This document shows, piece after piece, positions 11,560 through 23,421 of a DNA stretch of 64,000 nt. The notes beneath the pieces are model-generated. The model made no database searches, was not told the origin of the DNA, and saw nothing but the letters and a program-made list of their open reading frames with translations. The position numbers were made by a program, and so were the translations under genes. Origin of the DNA: Rhipicephalus microplus (taxonomy: Eukaryota; Arthropoda; Arachnida; Ixodida; Ixodidae); contig NC_134710.1 in the NCBI RefSeq assembly GCF_043290135.1, positions 204,560,192 through 204,624,191 on the forward strand, in the 5' to 3' direction. Every line of letters starts with the position of its first letter. Position 1 is the stretch's first letter.

Positions 11560-11876
11560 AGGTTACGAGATGCAAGTAAATGATGTCGTAAATGATGTCG
11601 TAAATGACTCTCGTGTCATGATTATCGTGTTTGGATGTGTCGTCTACCTTCGTCCTCTATTCACAACTCGTGATACCAAATTTAGTATATGTGGAGCTAA
11701 CGAAACTGCCGCAAGCGCGCTATGAGCGTGGTATGTTGTGATGTTCTTACGTGACACGCGTGTCAGGATTATCATGTTCGCACCAGTCATATATTTCGCC
11801 ATTCATTGATGTCACGTAACACCAAATTTCTTATATGTGGAGCTAGGGAAACGGACACGAGCGCATCATAAAGGGC

Positions 11877-12262
11877 CCAATATACTACAATTTAGCGTTG
11901 ACGCGCGTGCATGCTGGGCACAGCGACGCTACGTGAGCAGAACGCAAGCACTCTATAGTCAGACGCCAGGCGCGACCGGCGTCCGTCGGCGCTGCCTTAG
12001 GGCAACCAGCGCGAAATTCGACATGCTGCATTTCGCGCCAATGCGTTACCCAGAGAAGACTGCGTCTACCTTTTTTTCGTGACAGAGGGACGCAGGACGA
12101 GCTGAAACGCACATGCATCAAAGCAACGCAGCACGGCGCGCGCCTGGCAGTATAGAGCCGGACCGGCGCCTGGTGTGGCAACGCCAGCGTGACGTGGTGA
12201 AATGAACACCGGCGAGCACGCGCACCGCGTCACGTCGAAATGTATTGGTGCCTCGACTGCGG
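11877..12262. repeat. GC-rich insertion inside the monomer array
   Basis: About 385 bp of GC-richer sequence (contains GCGTTGACGCGCGTGCATGC and GAAATTCGACATGCTGCATT) replaces the expected monomer continuation between the anchors at 11821 and 12353. It has no coding potential I recognise and probably is an inserted or acquired module. Confidence 0.5.
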
Positions 12263-13146
12263 CATGCAGTCATGTTCTCATATGACATGCGTCTCATGAT
12301 TATCATGTTTGCGCCACTCCTATACCTGCGTCATCCATCGACGTCCCATAATACCCAATTTGGCATATGTGAAGCTTGCGAAGCCGCCGCTAGCGTATCA
12401 TGAGTGTGGCATGTAGTCTTGTTGTTACATGGCACGCATGTCGTGATTATCATGTTTAGATGTGTCATTTACCAATGTCGTCTGTTCGCGTCGCGTAATA
12501 CCGAGTGTGGTTTATGTGAAGCTAGCGAAACTGCCGCGAGCCATCATGAGCGTAACATGTAGTTATGTTGTTACATGACACGCATCTCGTGTGTTTGATG
12601 TTTGCACCAGTATCATACCTTCGTCATCCATTCATATCCCGTAATACCAAATTTGGTATAAGTGAAGCTAGAGAAACGACCACCAGCGCATCATTAGTGT
12701 GGCATGTAGTCATGTTGTTACATGACATGCATCTCATAAATATTATGTTTGCACCAGTCACTTACCTTCGTCATCCATTCACGTACTGTATTACCAATTT
12801 TAGTATACGTGACGCTAGCGAAATGGCCGGGAACGCCTCATGAGCTTGGCATGTAGTCATGCTGTTACATGACACGGATGTTATGGTTTTCATGTTAGGG
12901 TCAATCAATTGAGTTCGCCATGCAATCATGTCATACCACACCATTTTTTCAACATCCATGTGAGTGAAACCACTGCAACACCTGTAGGTCTACGGAATTT
13001 AAATCATGACATTCATGACATAAATTTTATGATTTTCGTGTTATGACTAGTCAGATATGTTCCTCATACAGTCGTGTTATGCCATACTAAGTTTGATATC
13101 GATACCCTTATCGAAACGGCCAGGCGAGCTAAATGCCGTAGGCAGC

Positions 13147-13239
<93 letters not shown>

Positions 13240-13248
13240 GGATAGATG

Positions 13249-13302
<54 letters not shown>

Positions 13303-13327
13303 CAGATAGATAGATAGATAGATAGAT
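13147..13327. repeat. (GATA)n microsatellite
   Basis: About 45 tetranucleotide units with a few variant units (GATG near 13239-13250, GACA near 13302). It is the internal microsatellite of the surrounding element. Confidence 0.95.
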
Positions 13328-13400
13328 ACGCTCAAAGTCGCTGAAGTTCGCTAAGAAATTCTTTGCATTTAAAAAATCTTCTTTACTGAAGCCATGAACC

Positions 13401-13956
13401 ATGAATTAATCACAATGAAAGGCTCCTAGTTGGGGTAAAACTATAGCACACCAATACCTTTCTAATGATTAGATCAAAAAACAGGAAGATACAATGAGCG
13501 CACTGATTGACGTTGCACCGATTTGCCACCACAGCGCTCCTCGTAGCTCTCACCCTGCTGCGACGAGTTTGCGAGATGAGATATAACTATGTTTGGCATG
13601 AAGAATCCTAACGGCAATCATTTTGAAAAAATGAAAGAAGTTTACTGAGTCTAGAATGTTCATTACAAGTCAGCGTATGGCAAGTTCCATAATTTGGGAG
13701 GGACACCGTTCAATAAAATGGGGTTAATTTATAAAGTGTTTTTGTTTCCAGCTTTCAAATGTAGAACGCTCTTTCCGCAGTCTCCATTCACATAGTAAGA
13801 TACTCGTGGACACTGCCTCTGAGAATGATAGAATAAAAGATGCTTCAGATGTATACTTTGTATTCATCAAACGGACTCTGAAGAGAAAAACAATTTTTTT
13901 TCGAATTAGTAATCTTCCTTTCATTACATAAAAGCCACGCGATTGCCGCGAGAAGC
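13401..13956. other. No recognisable feature
   Basis: AT-rich unique-looking sequence; no supported gene or repeat. Confidence 0.4.
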
Positions 13957-14410
13957 TCTGCCGTGGTGGTTTAGTGACTGACCCGCGTATTCAGAAACGC
14001 TCCTCGACTGGACTTCCGTCCTTCACTTGACTGAGTTGAGCACTGCGCTACTGCTCGACTGAAATTGTTGCTGTGCTTGTCAAGAATCACTGCAGAATAT
14101 TGCCGATATGCAGTGAATTGGTCTCCCTAGAGACGGAGCTCCCATCGACTTTTTCAAGTCAAGGGGAAGCATTCAGGGAAGAAACATTGTGGAATACAGC
14201 GGTAAGGCACTCGACTGCTCACCCGCAGGCCATGGGATTGAATCTAACGGCAGCGCCTGCATTTTCAGTGGAAGCGAAAGTGCTGCATGCCAGTGTGTTT
14301 AAATTTGCGTCCACGTTAAAGAAAACCAGGTGGTCGAAATTTTAAGAGTCCTTCCCTATGGCACCTTTCATAATCATATGGTGGCTGTGGGACGTTAAAC
14401 CTATAAAAAT
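13957..14410 (+). mobile_element. Ruka-like SINE split by a MITE-like insertion
   Basis: The SINE head starts at 13957 (GCCGTGGTGGTTTAGTG) and breaks off after ACTGACCCGC. It resumes at about 14202 with TAAGGCACTCGACTGCTC and continues through the B box, the CAGGTGGTCGAAATTT body and GGGACGTTAAACC to about 14410. The intervening ~215 bp begin CGTATTCAGAAACG and end GAATACAGCG, an imperfect inverted terminal match. Confidence 0.7.
13984..14201. mobile_element. Putative MITE inside the SINE
   Basis: About 215 bp with ends CGTATTCAGAAA and (reverse complement) CGCTGTATTCCACAA. A related end (CCCGTATTCATAAAAAGG) occurs at 42668. Superfamily not determined; short and non-coding. Confidence 0.42.
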
Positions 14411-15696
14411 TACCACAAGAACAAGCTTGGTAAGTTAGAAAGCGTTTGGAAAGAAAACTCAAGAGACGAAGTCACCCTGTAGCTCCAGCACCAATCACAT
14501 TGACGCCAGAGACTTCGACGTCAGCTATTGAAGCCCAGATCGTTCTTAGTTGAAATGAAGTATATCGTTTTGTAAGGGGGCTGGATAATTGTGACTTTCA
14601 GACACCACCTCTCAAGAATTGTCTTTAAACAGGTGAAATCAATACAAGGTTATTTAAGGCAATCTTAAGACCATTGCAACAACAGTGTCGTCATAATAAG
14701 TTGACCTATATCTGTTATAGTAACTAATCAGAATTAAGTAACGTATAAATATATGTTTATTCAGGAGTCATTGATGCTCTGTTTCGTCGAAAATAGGTTG
14801 AAATCCCAGCCTAGATAATATTGTTCAATTTAATAGTGCGTTATATCTATTTTAAGCAAAGATATAGTATACTTTTTACATGCCTCACTGGAAGCTGTGC
14901 GCCGATGTACTCGTCAAATGTGAATTTTTTTGGGGGGATAGTGATGATATCGAACAATGCACCGTAAAAATTATTTCTTCGGAAGGTGTATATGTCATCT
15001 CTTTTTTAGCCTATAATTGATACAAATAAAAAGAAAACAAGTTTAAAAACAAGTACATAGTGTCTTAAAGGGTGAACACACAATTTTAGAAAATTGGTTC
15101 GGGCCGATGTGGAAGAAATACTGAAAAACAGTATGCATTCGTGACGACAGGTTGACATTCGTTTGAAGACTTTGCAGTCGGCAATTTAGGAAGGGACAGT
15201 TTGATGTATTTTTCTCTTTCAGTTCTCAAGACTTAAAAAAATAAAATAAATAAATGTTTTCAAACAATGATTTGCCAGCCGGAACTGATTCATTGTTTTC
15301 TTTAGGTGTTCTTTTCAGATCTCCGAATTGATTTTGTCCGCACCAGCAGTAGTACATTGTTCCTTTTTCAAGTGTCAGACAATATGCTATCTGTCGCAGA
15401 CAGAATGGGAGACATTTGTGGTCAGCTTTGTTAGGAAGTAGTGAAAAGTCAGCAGTGGTAGCTTCTTTTTTAAAGAAAAAGCAAAAGAAACATGCTGCAT
15501 TGAAAATAACAACACTCTCGGTGATAGGGTGATCTTCTCGACGATTTAATGCATTCGAACTGCCGAGATTTTAGAGTAAGAAAGTTCACTAGGCTGACGC
15601 TTTATATAAAAGAAGAAATTATTGTACGAAAAATTACATTTACGCAGGCGTTTTAGTTCATGTAGTTATTTGAGGTTGCCTCCATTCTTCCAATGC
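14411..15696. other. No recognisable feature
   Basis: AT-rich sequence of about 1.3 kb without a convincing frame, RNA gene or repeat. Confidence 0.4.
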
Positions 15697-15943
15697 CCGG
15701 CCATGATGGTCTAGTGGCTAAAGTACTCGGCTGCTGACCCGTAGGTCACAGGATCGAATCCTAGCTGTGGTGGCTGCATTTTTGATGGAGGCGAAAACGC
15801 TGTAGGCCTGTGTGCTCAGATTTGACTACACGTTAAAAAAACCCTCAGGGGTCTAAATTTCCGGAGCCCTCTACTGCGGCGTCTCTCGTACTTATATGAT
15901 GATTTTGGGACGCTAAAACTCTAAATATCTATCAATCAACCAT
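15697..15943 (+). mobile_element. Ruka-like SINE
   Basis: Full-length plus-strand copy: head GGTCTAGTGGCTAAAGTAC, B box GGATCGAATCCT, the body with GTGTGCTCAGATTTG and TTTCCGGAGCCC, and the tail TTTTGGGACGCTAAAAC ending in a TATCAATCAA repeat. Moderately diverged from the other copies. Confidence 0.88.
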
Positions 15944-16079
15944 GCTTCCAAGGCCAAGGCGCGCATATACACAAAAGCGATGTTTTTTTTTTCTGTCCTT
16001 TTGAGTGGCTTTCTGAACCATGGCTGAACCTTTGCTAATTTTTATATAATTTTTATAACTGATTTTTATATCTTAACTA

Positions 16080-16082
<3 letters not shown>

Positions 16083-16157
<75 letters not shown>

Positions 16158-16493
16158 GAAAGAAGTGTATATCCAAGGGCTCGTTTGTCCGTGTTTTAAC
16201 ACAATATTAATGAGATCTAACAGACAGTAATGCCAAGGAATGTACAGGGGAAGTTATTAGAACCAATGGAATGTAAATAAGAAGAAAGAAAAGTGGATGA
16301 AAAAAATAGATGAAAACAATGGATGAAAAAAATACGGCTGGTTATTTTTTTCATCCACTTTTCTTTCTTCTTATTTACATTCCATTGGTTCTAATAACTT
16401 CCCCTGTACATTCCTTGGCATTACTGTCTGTTAGATCTCATTAATATTGTGTTAAAACACGGACAAACGAGCCCTTAGGTATACACTTCTTTC

Positions 16494-16547
<54 letters not shown>
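16083..16547. mobile_element. Head-to-head inverted SINE pair with (TA)n tails (large fold-back)
   Basis: The arm at about 16155-16305 is nearly the exact reverse complement of 16345-16493. Shared words include TTAACACAATATTAATGAGA and CCAAGGAATGTACAGGGGAA. Each arm ends outward in an (AT)n tract (16083-16154 and 16497-16547) that looks like the 3' tail of a SINE copy. The 40-bp centre has GGATGAAAAAAAT repeats. A third copy with its tRNA head follows at 16548. As single-stranded DNA or RNA the whole unit would form a long hairpin. Confidence 0.75.
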
Positions 16548-16550
<3 letters not shown>

Positions 16551-16717
16551 AGCTCAGTGGTTAGAGCATCGAACGCGTTTTTCGAAGGTCGTAGGTTCGT
16601 TTCCTGCTCACGGCCGGTTATTTTTTTTTCATCCCCTTTTCTTTCTTTCTTCTTATTTACATTCCATTGGTTCTAATAACTTCCCCTGTACATTCCTTGG
16701 TATTACTGTCTGTTGAA

Positions 16718-16760
<43 letters not shown>
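16548..16760 (+). mobile_element. tRNA-headed SINE with (TA)n tail (second SINE family)
   Basis: The head has a perfect A box (TAGCTCAGTGG) and a near-perfect B box (GGTTCGTTTCC), with GGTTAGAGCATCGAACGCG between them. The body matches the arms of the neighbouring fold-back (CATTCCATTGGTTCTAATAA, CTGTACATTCCTTGG, TACTGTCTGTT). It ends early in an (AT)n tail (16722-16760). The tRNA-like part lacks a full cloverleaf, so it is a SINE head rather than a tRNA gene. Confidence 0.72.
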
Positions 16761-16765
<5 letters not shown>

Positions 16766-16924
16766 GTAGATGCGCTTTCACATAACAACTGTTTATTGTG
16801 CCGACGTTTCGACAGGAACCCTGTCTTTTTCAAGGCATTATGCATTATGCCTTGAAAAAGACAGGGTTCCTGTCGAAACGTCGGCACAATAAACAGTTGT
16901 TATGTGAAAGCGCATCTACTTTCA
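16761..16924. repeat. Near-perfect 164-bp palindrome with Penelope/hammerhead-like motif
   Basis: Arms 16761-16837 and 16848-16924 are reverse complements with a 10-base centre. The right arm reads CCTTGAAAAAGACAGG, then GTT, then CCTGTCGAAACGTCGG (16850-16884): a self-complementary stem followed by GAAAC. This resembles the terminal motif of Penelope-like elements, in which hammerhead ribozymes are known. The left arm carries the same motif inverted. The CUGAUGA half of the ribozyme core is not intact. Confidence 0.7.
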
Positions 16925-16969
16925 TATTTATAACCTTGCGGCAACGGAAGTTATTCTTCTGCATATAAG

Positions 16970-17674
<705 letters not shown>

Positions 17675-17675
17675 A

Positions 17676-17729
<54 letters not shown>
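17675..17729. repeat. (AAT)n microsatellite
   Basis: About 18 uninterrupted AAT/TAA units. Confidence 0.93.
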
Positions 17730-17730
<1 letters not shown>

Positions 17731-18708
17731 TTTTAAAAAGCTTCAGGCTTTTGCACATCAGTGAATACTTCAAGCGCTTGAAATCAGCCTGATAATGTTG
17801 CCCTGATGGCATTTCTTCCACCAATCTTTACGCTTCTGGCATTATGTTTACTCGAGCAGTGTCAGCAGTATTTATGAACTGCTTTCAAATTTTTCACACT
17901 TCCTGCATGTGGGGAAGTTGTCGTGCTTTACTTTTATTGGAGTAGTGCTGTCAAACCAACCTCTCGACTTATTGCCTGATTTCTGTTTACTATGCCACAT
18001 CAAAAAATATTTGATCTGACTTTTAAGAACATAGTCACTTTTGCCTCGAAAAAGTCGGTTTCTCCGAAAGGTCGAAGGAAATATTGCCATAGCTCCAGGC
18101 TTCAATGATATACCGAGCAACGCTGGTCGCTAACTTCGTCAGCTTCTGACCGGCCGTACTTTAGCGAAGCGGTTGCGTAAAAAATTGCGGCCACTGCAGC
18201 GATTGGAGTGGCCTTTTTGATGTCTGTCACTTCAGTGCAAACTAAGTGATACAAATACCACACGTACAATGGTATCAATCAGCTAATAATCCCTGTCAAG
18301 ATAGAACGCGAGCGATGGCGCCCGACCGCTCAGAGTACGCAGTTTCAGAGCAATCGCAGTTTTTCCCGCGGGAAGAAACGACGGCCGAGGTGTTCTCTCT
18401 CCGCTTGAGCAGCGATCATCGGCTCTTATCGCACGTTTCTGCTGACACACAGGGTATACACCGATTGGAGTGGTGTTAGCGCCCTTGGACTTTATACAGA
18501 AGCACATGCATGTAGTGGCGTCTATTGAAAATTGTGCTTCCATTTTCCATGTAATTGTTTTTTCGATAAGTCTTCTTACTTATGGGTTAGTATTAATTTT
18601 TGACTAGTCGCTCAACTTGGGAATTTCGTGAAGCATATCTTCACGCTTGCGCTTCAGAAACCGCAGCTTGGCGGTATTTGATGTGATTTTAGCAATCCTT
18701 TACATAGC
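17730..18708. other. No recognised gene
   Basis: No supported coding region. CTCGAAAAAGTCGG followed by TCCGAAAGGTCG (about 18037-18073) is weakly reminiscent of the Penelope-type motif seen at 16.85 kb, but the stem is imperfect. Confidence 0.35.
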
Positions 18709-18915
18709 TCTGCCAAGGTAGTCTATTGGTTATGGCGCAAGACTACTAACAGAAAGGCTACGGGATCGAATCCCTTCAGCGCCAGCTGAATTTTATATGG
18801 AGGCGAAAATGTTTGAGGCCCGTGTACTTAGATTTATGTGCACGTTAAAGAAGCCTCGAGGATAGAAATTTCCGAAGCCTTCCACTACGGCGTTTCTCAT
18901 AATCATATCGGGCTC
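18709..18915 (+). mobile_element. Ruka-like SINE, diverged
   Basis: Plus-strand copy with a changed tRNA-like head (CTATTGGTTATGGCGCAAG), good B box (GGATCGAATCCC) and body AGATTTATGTGCACGTTAAA and GCCTTCCACTACGGCGTTTC. It loses the normal tail and abuts a LINE fragment. Confidence 0.78.
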
Positions 18916-18929
18916 TCGGTTCGTTCAAC

Positions 18930-19599
<670 letters not shown>

Positions 19600-19862
19600 T
19601 TAGGTTGCCTTATTACAAGAGGTGTTGGATAACCCTTTTTCAGCATGATCGGAAAAAGCTGTCGATTTTCAGTCGAGGTTCTTGAAAGCATGCGAGCCAA
19701 ACATAACAGCGCTGCGTGTGGTTCGGAATTTACAAATAATTTTCAGTCAGCTATAAATCGTTCTCTCCTCTCTTGACAAAAAATGCCATAAGCCCAAATG
19801 ACCACGCCCTAAAACCAGTGTCCACGGATATTGTCTGATTTGTACATTGTGAGCTGGACAGT
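19600..19862 (-). repeat. Diverged dispersed repeat family A, minus copy
   Basis: Its reverse complement shares ATGTTTGGCTCGC, TTTGGGCTTATGGC, TATAGCTGACTG and GGTTATGCAAC-like segments with 9390-9608 in the same order. The copies are old, with many substitutions and indels. Confidence 0.5.
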
Positions 19863-20069
19863 CACCGCGGCCGCCGAGAGTTGCTGTGACGTGTACTCTG
19901 CGCCGCCGTCAACACATTCAAGTAAGCCACGGGTTCGAAGAAAATGAAAAAGAAAAGAGCTTACAGCGCCCAATATCAAAGCCTATGCTGGAGGAAAAAT
20001 GCATGTTCTTTCTGCCTTGTTATTGGCCTCTTTGTGTAGCTGTCAGCTTGCTTGTTAGTACAAAAGTAG

Positions 20070-20228
20070 ACAGAAAGTGCGGTAAGCGTGAGACACACAC
20101 CTGTAACTCCACCCGCACTTGAAAAACTCTTTCAATCTTGGCGGTTGTTCATTTCTGACACAATAGGCTGTTTTAGTGAGGCCATTTGACGATTACTTGA
20201 AAAAGTGTTGCAAGGCCCCTTCAATGAA
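20070..20228 (+). repeat. Diverged dispersed repeat family B, copy 1
   Basis: Aligns with 23422-23578 in the same direction: both have GTAAGCGTG, a CTCCACCCG/CTCCACTCG segment, GCCATT(T/C)GA(C/T)GATTACTTG, and a GGGCACTTTTAA- or GGCCCCTTCAA-type end. The end also resembles that of family A. Non-coding. Confidence 0.45.
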
Positions 20229-20394
20229 AAAACGACTTTGTGCAAAACAACTATAGCCGGTCCTTGAATGATCGTGTTGGGCACCCTCCTTTTTTAGTTT
20301 GGCGTTTACGACTTATTTTTCGCCATGACAGATTCTTTTTTCTTTCTCTTATAAGCCGACAACGTCAACATATTCAGGGACATTTGTACTCGTA

Positions 20395-20960
20395 ATAACT
20401 GTCACATGGGGCACTTAGATGCGTTTTCGTTTCAGAATTGTGCAGAAGCGAAAACTTCTCCCTGAGCACTGCTAAAAGTGGACTCATAACCTTTTCTCGC
20501 GAAACATCAATATCGTTTGCACAGTCTGTTAATTCTGCATCGTTATGTAAGGCGTGTGAGATCAATGATCTCGAGGCTTTATTTGATAGCATGTTACAAT
20601 TTACTGATCAAGCTAAGCGCGCTATTACAAGAGGTGTTTCCTATCTCGGCTCGATTTGCAGATAATTAAGAGGATTTAGTTCTCGTATACTATTGCGCAA
20701 ATTACACAAACGTGCCTGTATTCTCAAACTGAATTTGTGTCTGAATTACATTTTTATTATGAAACGATAACCTTGTTGAGCGGCCCCGGAAAAAAAAAGT
20801 CTTAGCATATATACCTTGGCATACATATCCATTCAATAGAAGTCGCTGTGCATGTTTATTTTTTCTCCCACTGCCTTCACATGCTTGCCGACAATCCTGC
20901 ACGGACCCGCTTCATCTTTTAACGCTCCTACTTGGTATCGTAACCTACTCTGAACTTTCC
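20395..20960 (+). pseudogene. Jockey-type LINE reverse transcriptase thumb fragment
   Basis: The plus frame about 20438-20665 contains ENFSLSTAKSGLITFSR, then EALFDSMLQFTDQAKRAI, then RGVSYLGSICR. The order 'K....TFSR ... LGV.FDS.L.F..H ... LG.I.R' is typical of the RT thumb region of Jockey-clade LINEs. A stop follows at 20663 and a further related piece (RKLHKRACILKLN) appears downstream. No palm motifs are present. Confidence 0.6.
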
Positions 20961-21011
20961 TGAATTGCTTCTCTAAGTCTCAATTAGCCAACCAATGAGC
21001 ATAGCCTCCCT

Positions 21012-21050
21012 CTGATGGCCAATGTGGCCAAATGATGGCCAATGTGGCCA
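21012..21050. repeat. Two-copy 20-bp tandem duplication
   Basis: TGATGGCCAATGTGGCCAAA is repeated immediately (21012-21031 and 21032-21050). Confidence 0.7.
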
Positions 21051-21339
21051 TACATACCAAACTGGCTTCAACCAGGTCTCCTTTGCATCATCAGCTAAAT
21101 CTTTTCGCTCGTCATCCACTTTCACCGAATGGAATGCCTCACAAATCTTCATTCGTATTTTCTCTTGTGTACTATCTTTATTTCGTTGTTTATTTTTAAT
21201 AATTGTTTTTAATGCTTCAACGCAGATACCTTATCATTTTTTCCTGCGCAAGTTGAAGGAGTGCTGCAATAGTTTTTCATCATGGTTAGAAAACGCTGCC
21301 GATCGGTTGTCGATTCAGAAAATTCAGATTGCAGACATC

Positions 21340-21685
21340 ATAACACATCACATGGCTGGATACTTATCACTCCCTCTTCTTTCGACAAATAAGTCCTCAA
21401 ACCCATATCACCACGCCATAAACTCAGAGTCCATAGCCACTGGTTCATTCATGAGATGGGGAAGCAGAGTTGAAGTTTGCACAGCCAACTGCGCACTTCT
21501 CAGCTTCCCGCAGACGAGAGTGGTGGCTGGTAAAGGCGGTGCGGGCGCGCGTCGCCCTAACAAAACCGAAGGGCGCAAGCGGTACTGCTGCATATTCATG
21601 TGCAACAGTATTTAAAAAGAGGGAGCACGTATAGAGGAAAGAGAGAACGTAGAATGAGAAGGTGGCGATGCATCCAAGCTGTCAG
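21340..21685 (-). repeat. Diverged dispersed repeat family A, second minus copy
   Basis: The reverse complement contains AACCAGTGGCTATGGACTC, TTTATGGCGTGGTGATATG and a CTCTTCTTTCGACAAAT-type segment that align with 9390-9460 and 19.78-19.86 kb. An open frame of 197 codons (21022-21615, plus) overlaps it but shows no recognisable domain, so I do not call a gene. Confidence 0.42.
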
Positions 21686-23421
21686 ACGAGCAAAGTACGT
21701 TCTGCTTTCACTCTCCTGTGTAGTGCTGATGGGCTCGTTTCTAAAGAGAATAGCATGTGCATGCTATCTTTAGTTGACAGTGAAGACGGTCACCAGTTTA
21801 AACCAGGTCTAAACAGTAGAAATTAAACGACGCAAATAAAAAAAAGCGTAGTATGCAACATACGCCACATGTAAACACTTTTTTTTCTGGCCCGATGAGC
21901 GTTGAGTGATGCACCTCAGGATTAACAAGGTTTCTCATGCATCCATATATCTGAAAACCACTACCGAACTCCACCTAATGCTACCGTGTGAAGTGAATGA
22001 TGTGTTAAGCAGGCAGTCTTTTGTTTTTTGTAAACAGTTGCGTGTAAAGGAAAGCTGCCTTGTCAACAAAATTTCTGCGTGGGCACGTTCGCCTACGCCT
22101 CTGAACTGTAATAAAATATACTTTTGCTCTGAGCAATCGTTGCCGAGATTCCTCTGTTTAAGTTATTTCGTGGTAAAGACAGAGTTTTTGTTACGAACAA
22201 AGCAGTGGGCTACTCGTAGCTTAACATTCTGGAGTCAGGCGATGTGGTAAGCGTTTTTCTCACGGGCTTCCGTGGCTAAGTAACATCGGAATTTATGCCT
22301 TTCTTGAGAAGTGTCAAATGTCTTCAATTTTATCTCGTTGTTGAGTTAACCTAACGCGAAGTTTATTTTTCCACTTGTCTGTGTCGGCTTAAAATAAAGG
22401 TGCCTGTTGAACATCAATAATTGCAAGGCTTTTATGTCCCAAACAAGTTATCATTTTGAGGCACGCGGTAGTGTGCGTATGAGGATTGTGACTGGTCAAG
22501 GTTCTCCAATGCACACACATAGTTTGGTTCATGGGCGTTGTTTTTATATTTCACCCCCATCAATGTGCGGCCGCTGTGGTCACTAATCTATCCCGCGCCC
22601 TTAAGAATAGCAGCGCGACACCACACGTGCTATGCTGCCATGGAGGTTTGCTTGATAAACATCCCCGTGCGTACGTACCACGTAGAATGCGTACAAATGA
22701 TGCCAGAAAAAAAAAAATCGGCGCAGCTACCTCTTACTCCATTTTGGTTTGTTTTTTTTTGTTTTTTTTACTACAATTGTTGGCAGCGTGTTATCGTCGC
22801 TGCACAAACCTATCAATGGGGGCATGTGAGTCAGCACTAGCATTAGCACAAAACCCAGACGCAACAAGAAACTCACGACACAGCACTGTCCCTTTGATAC
22901 CTTATATATGCTTAGACGCAGTCCTCTTTGCAGGCTTCTTTCTGGTTTTAGTAATTCTGATGTCAGAGTATCTTTCGGAAAAATTTTTTTTTGTTAACCC
23001 CACAGTGAAGTATTACTCCCGCAACAGTTTTTGGAGCTGTTCTTTCCAAAATGAAGCGCAGCAGCGGCCCTCGCGTGTGTTCTAACAGCGGCACACTGCT
23101 GCCGGTTGTCTGGGTGCGGGGGCTGAGTTGTGTCGCGACACTTCGCCAGGTGTTCGTTTTGGGCCGCCACCTATCCAGCGCTGGTATTCCATAGTTATGC
23201 AGGTAACGATGAATCGTGGCTTGCATAGCGGCCCCATGGCCCCGTGGGATGCAGCCTTGTGCACAAGCTCCCGATTACGCTGAGTGTAAGTTGCGCCTTA
23301 GAAAGGGGGGAAAAAAGAAGAAAGTGCCCAATGGCAAGATACGCACTGACCAACGGACGCATTACCCTAACCCTATTGTCAACCCCCCTCACCCGGCGCA
23401 CTTGCTGGTACGAGAGAAGGT
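21686..23421. other. No recognised gene
   Basis: Includes the longest anonymous frame in this part (22531-23085, 184 codons, plus) with two hydrophobic stretches. It has no recognisable domain, splice logic or codon bias, and much of it is homopolymer-derived (Phe and Lys runs). GC-rich sequence at 23030-23280 has frames on both strands but no family match I know. Confidence 0.35.

Larger units (their letters stand above)
11560..13400 (+). repeat. (GATA)n plus 146-147-bp monomer element, copy 2 (most complete)
   Basis: A tandem array followed by (GATA)n and a conserved tail. The anchor ACCAAATTT or its variants occurs at 11675, 11821, 12353, 12500, 12646 and 12793. Spacings are 146, 532, 147, 146 and 147 bp; the long gap holds a ~385-bp insertion. 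Each monomer includes GTGAAGCTAGCGAAAC and CATGTAGTCATGTTGTTACA. After the last, more diverged monomer comes (GATA)n at 13147-13327, then a tail with GAAGTTCGCTAAGAAATTC and CATTTAAAA that matches the other two loci. No protein is encoded. Confidence 0.82.

Noticed and set aside
16548..16620. Functional tRNA gene
   Set aside because: A and B boxes are present but acceptor and anticodon stems do not pair convincingly, and the segment continues into a repeated SINE body.
18037..18075. Second Penelope/hammerhead-like motif
   Set aside because: The stem is imperfect and GAAAC is not preserved; too weak to call.
21022..21615. 197-codon plus-strand frame
   Set aside because: Overlaps diverged repeat family A, has no recognisable domain and has a random-looking composition.
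22531..23085. 184-codon plus-strand frame with two hydrophobic stretches
   Set aside because: Hydrophobic and lysine runs come from T and A homopolymers; no domain or splice logic.
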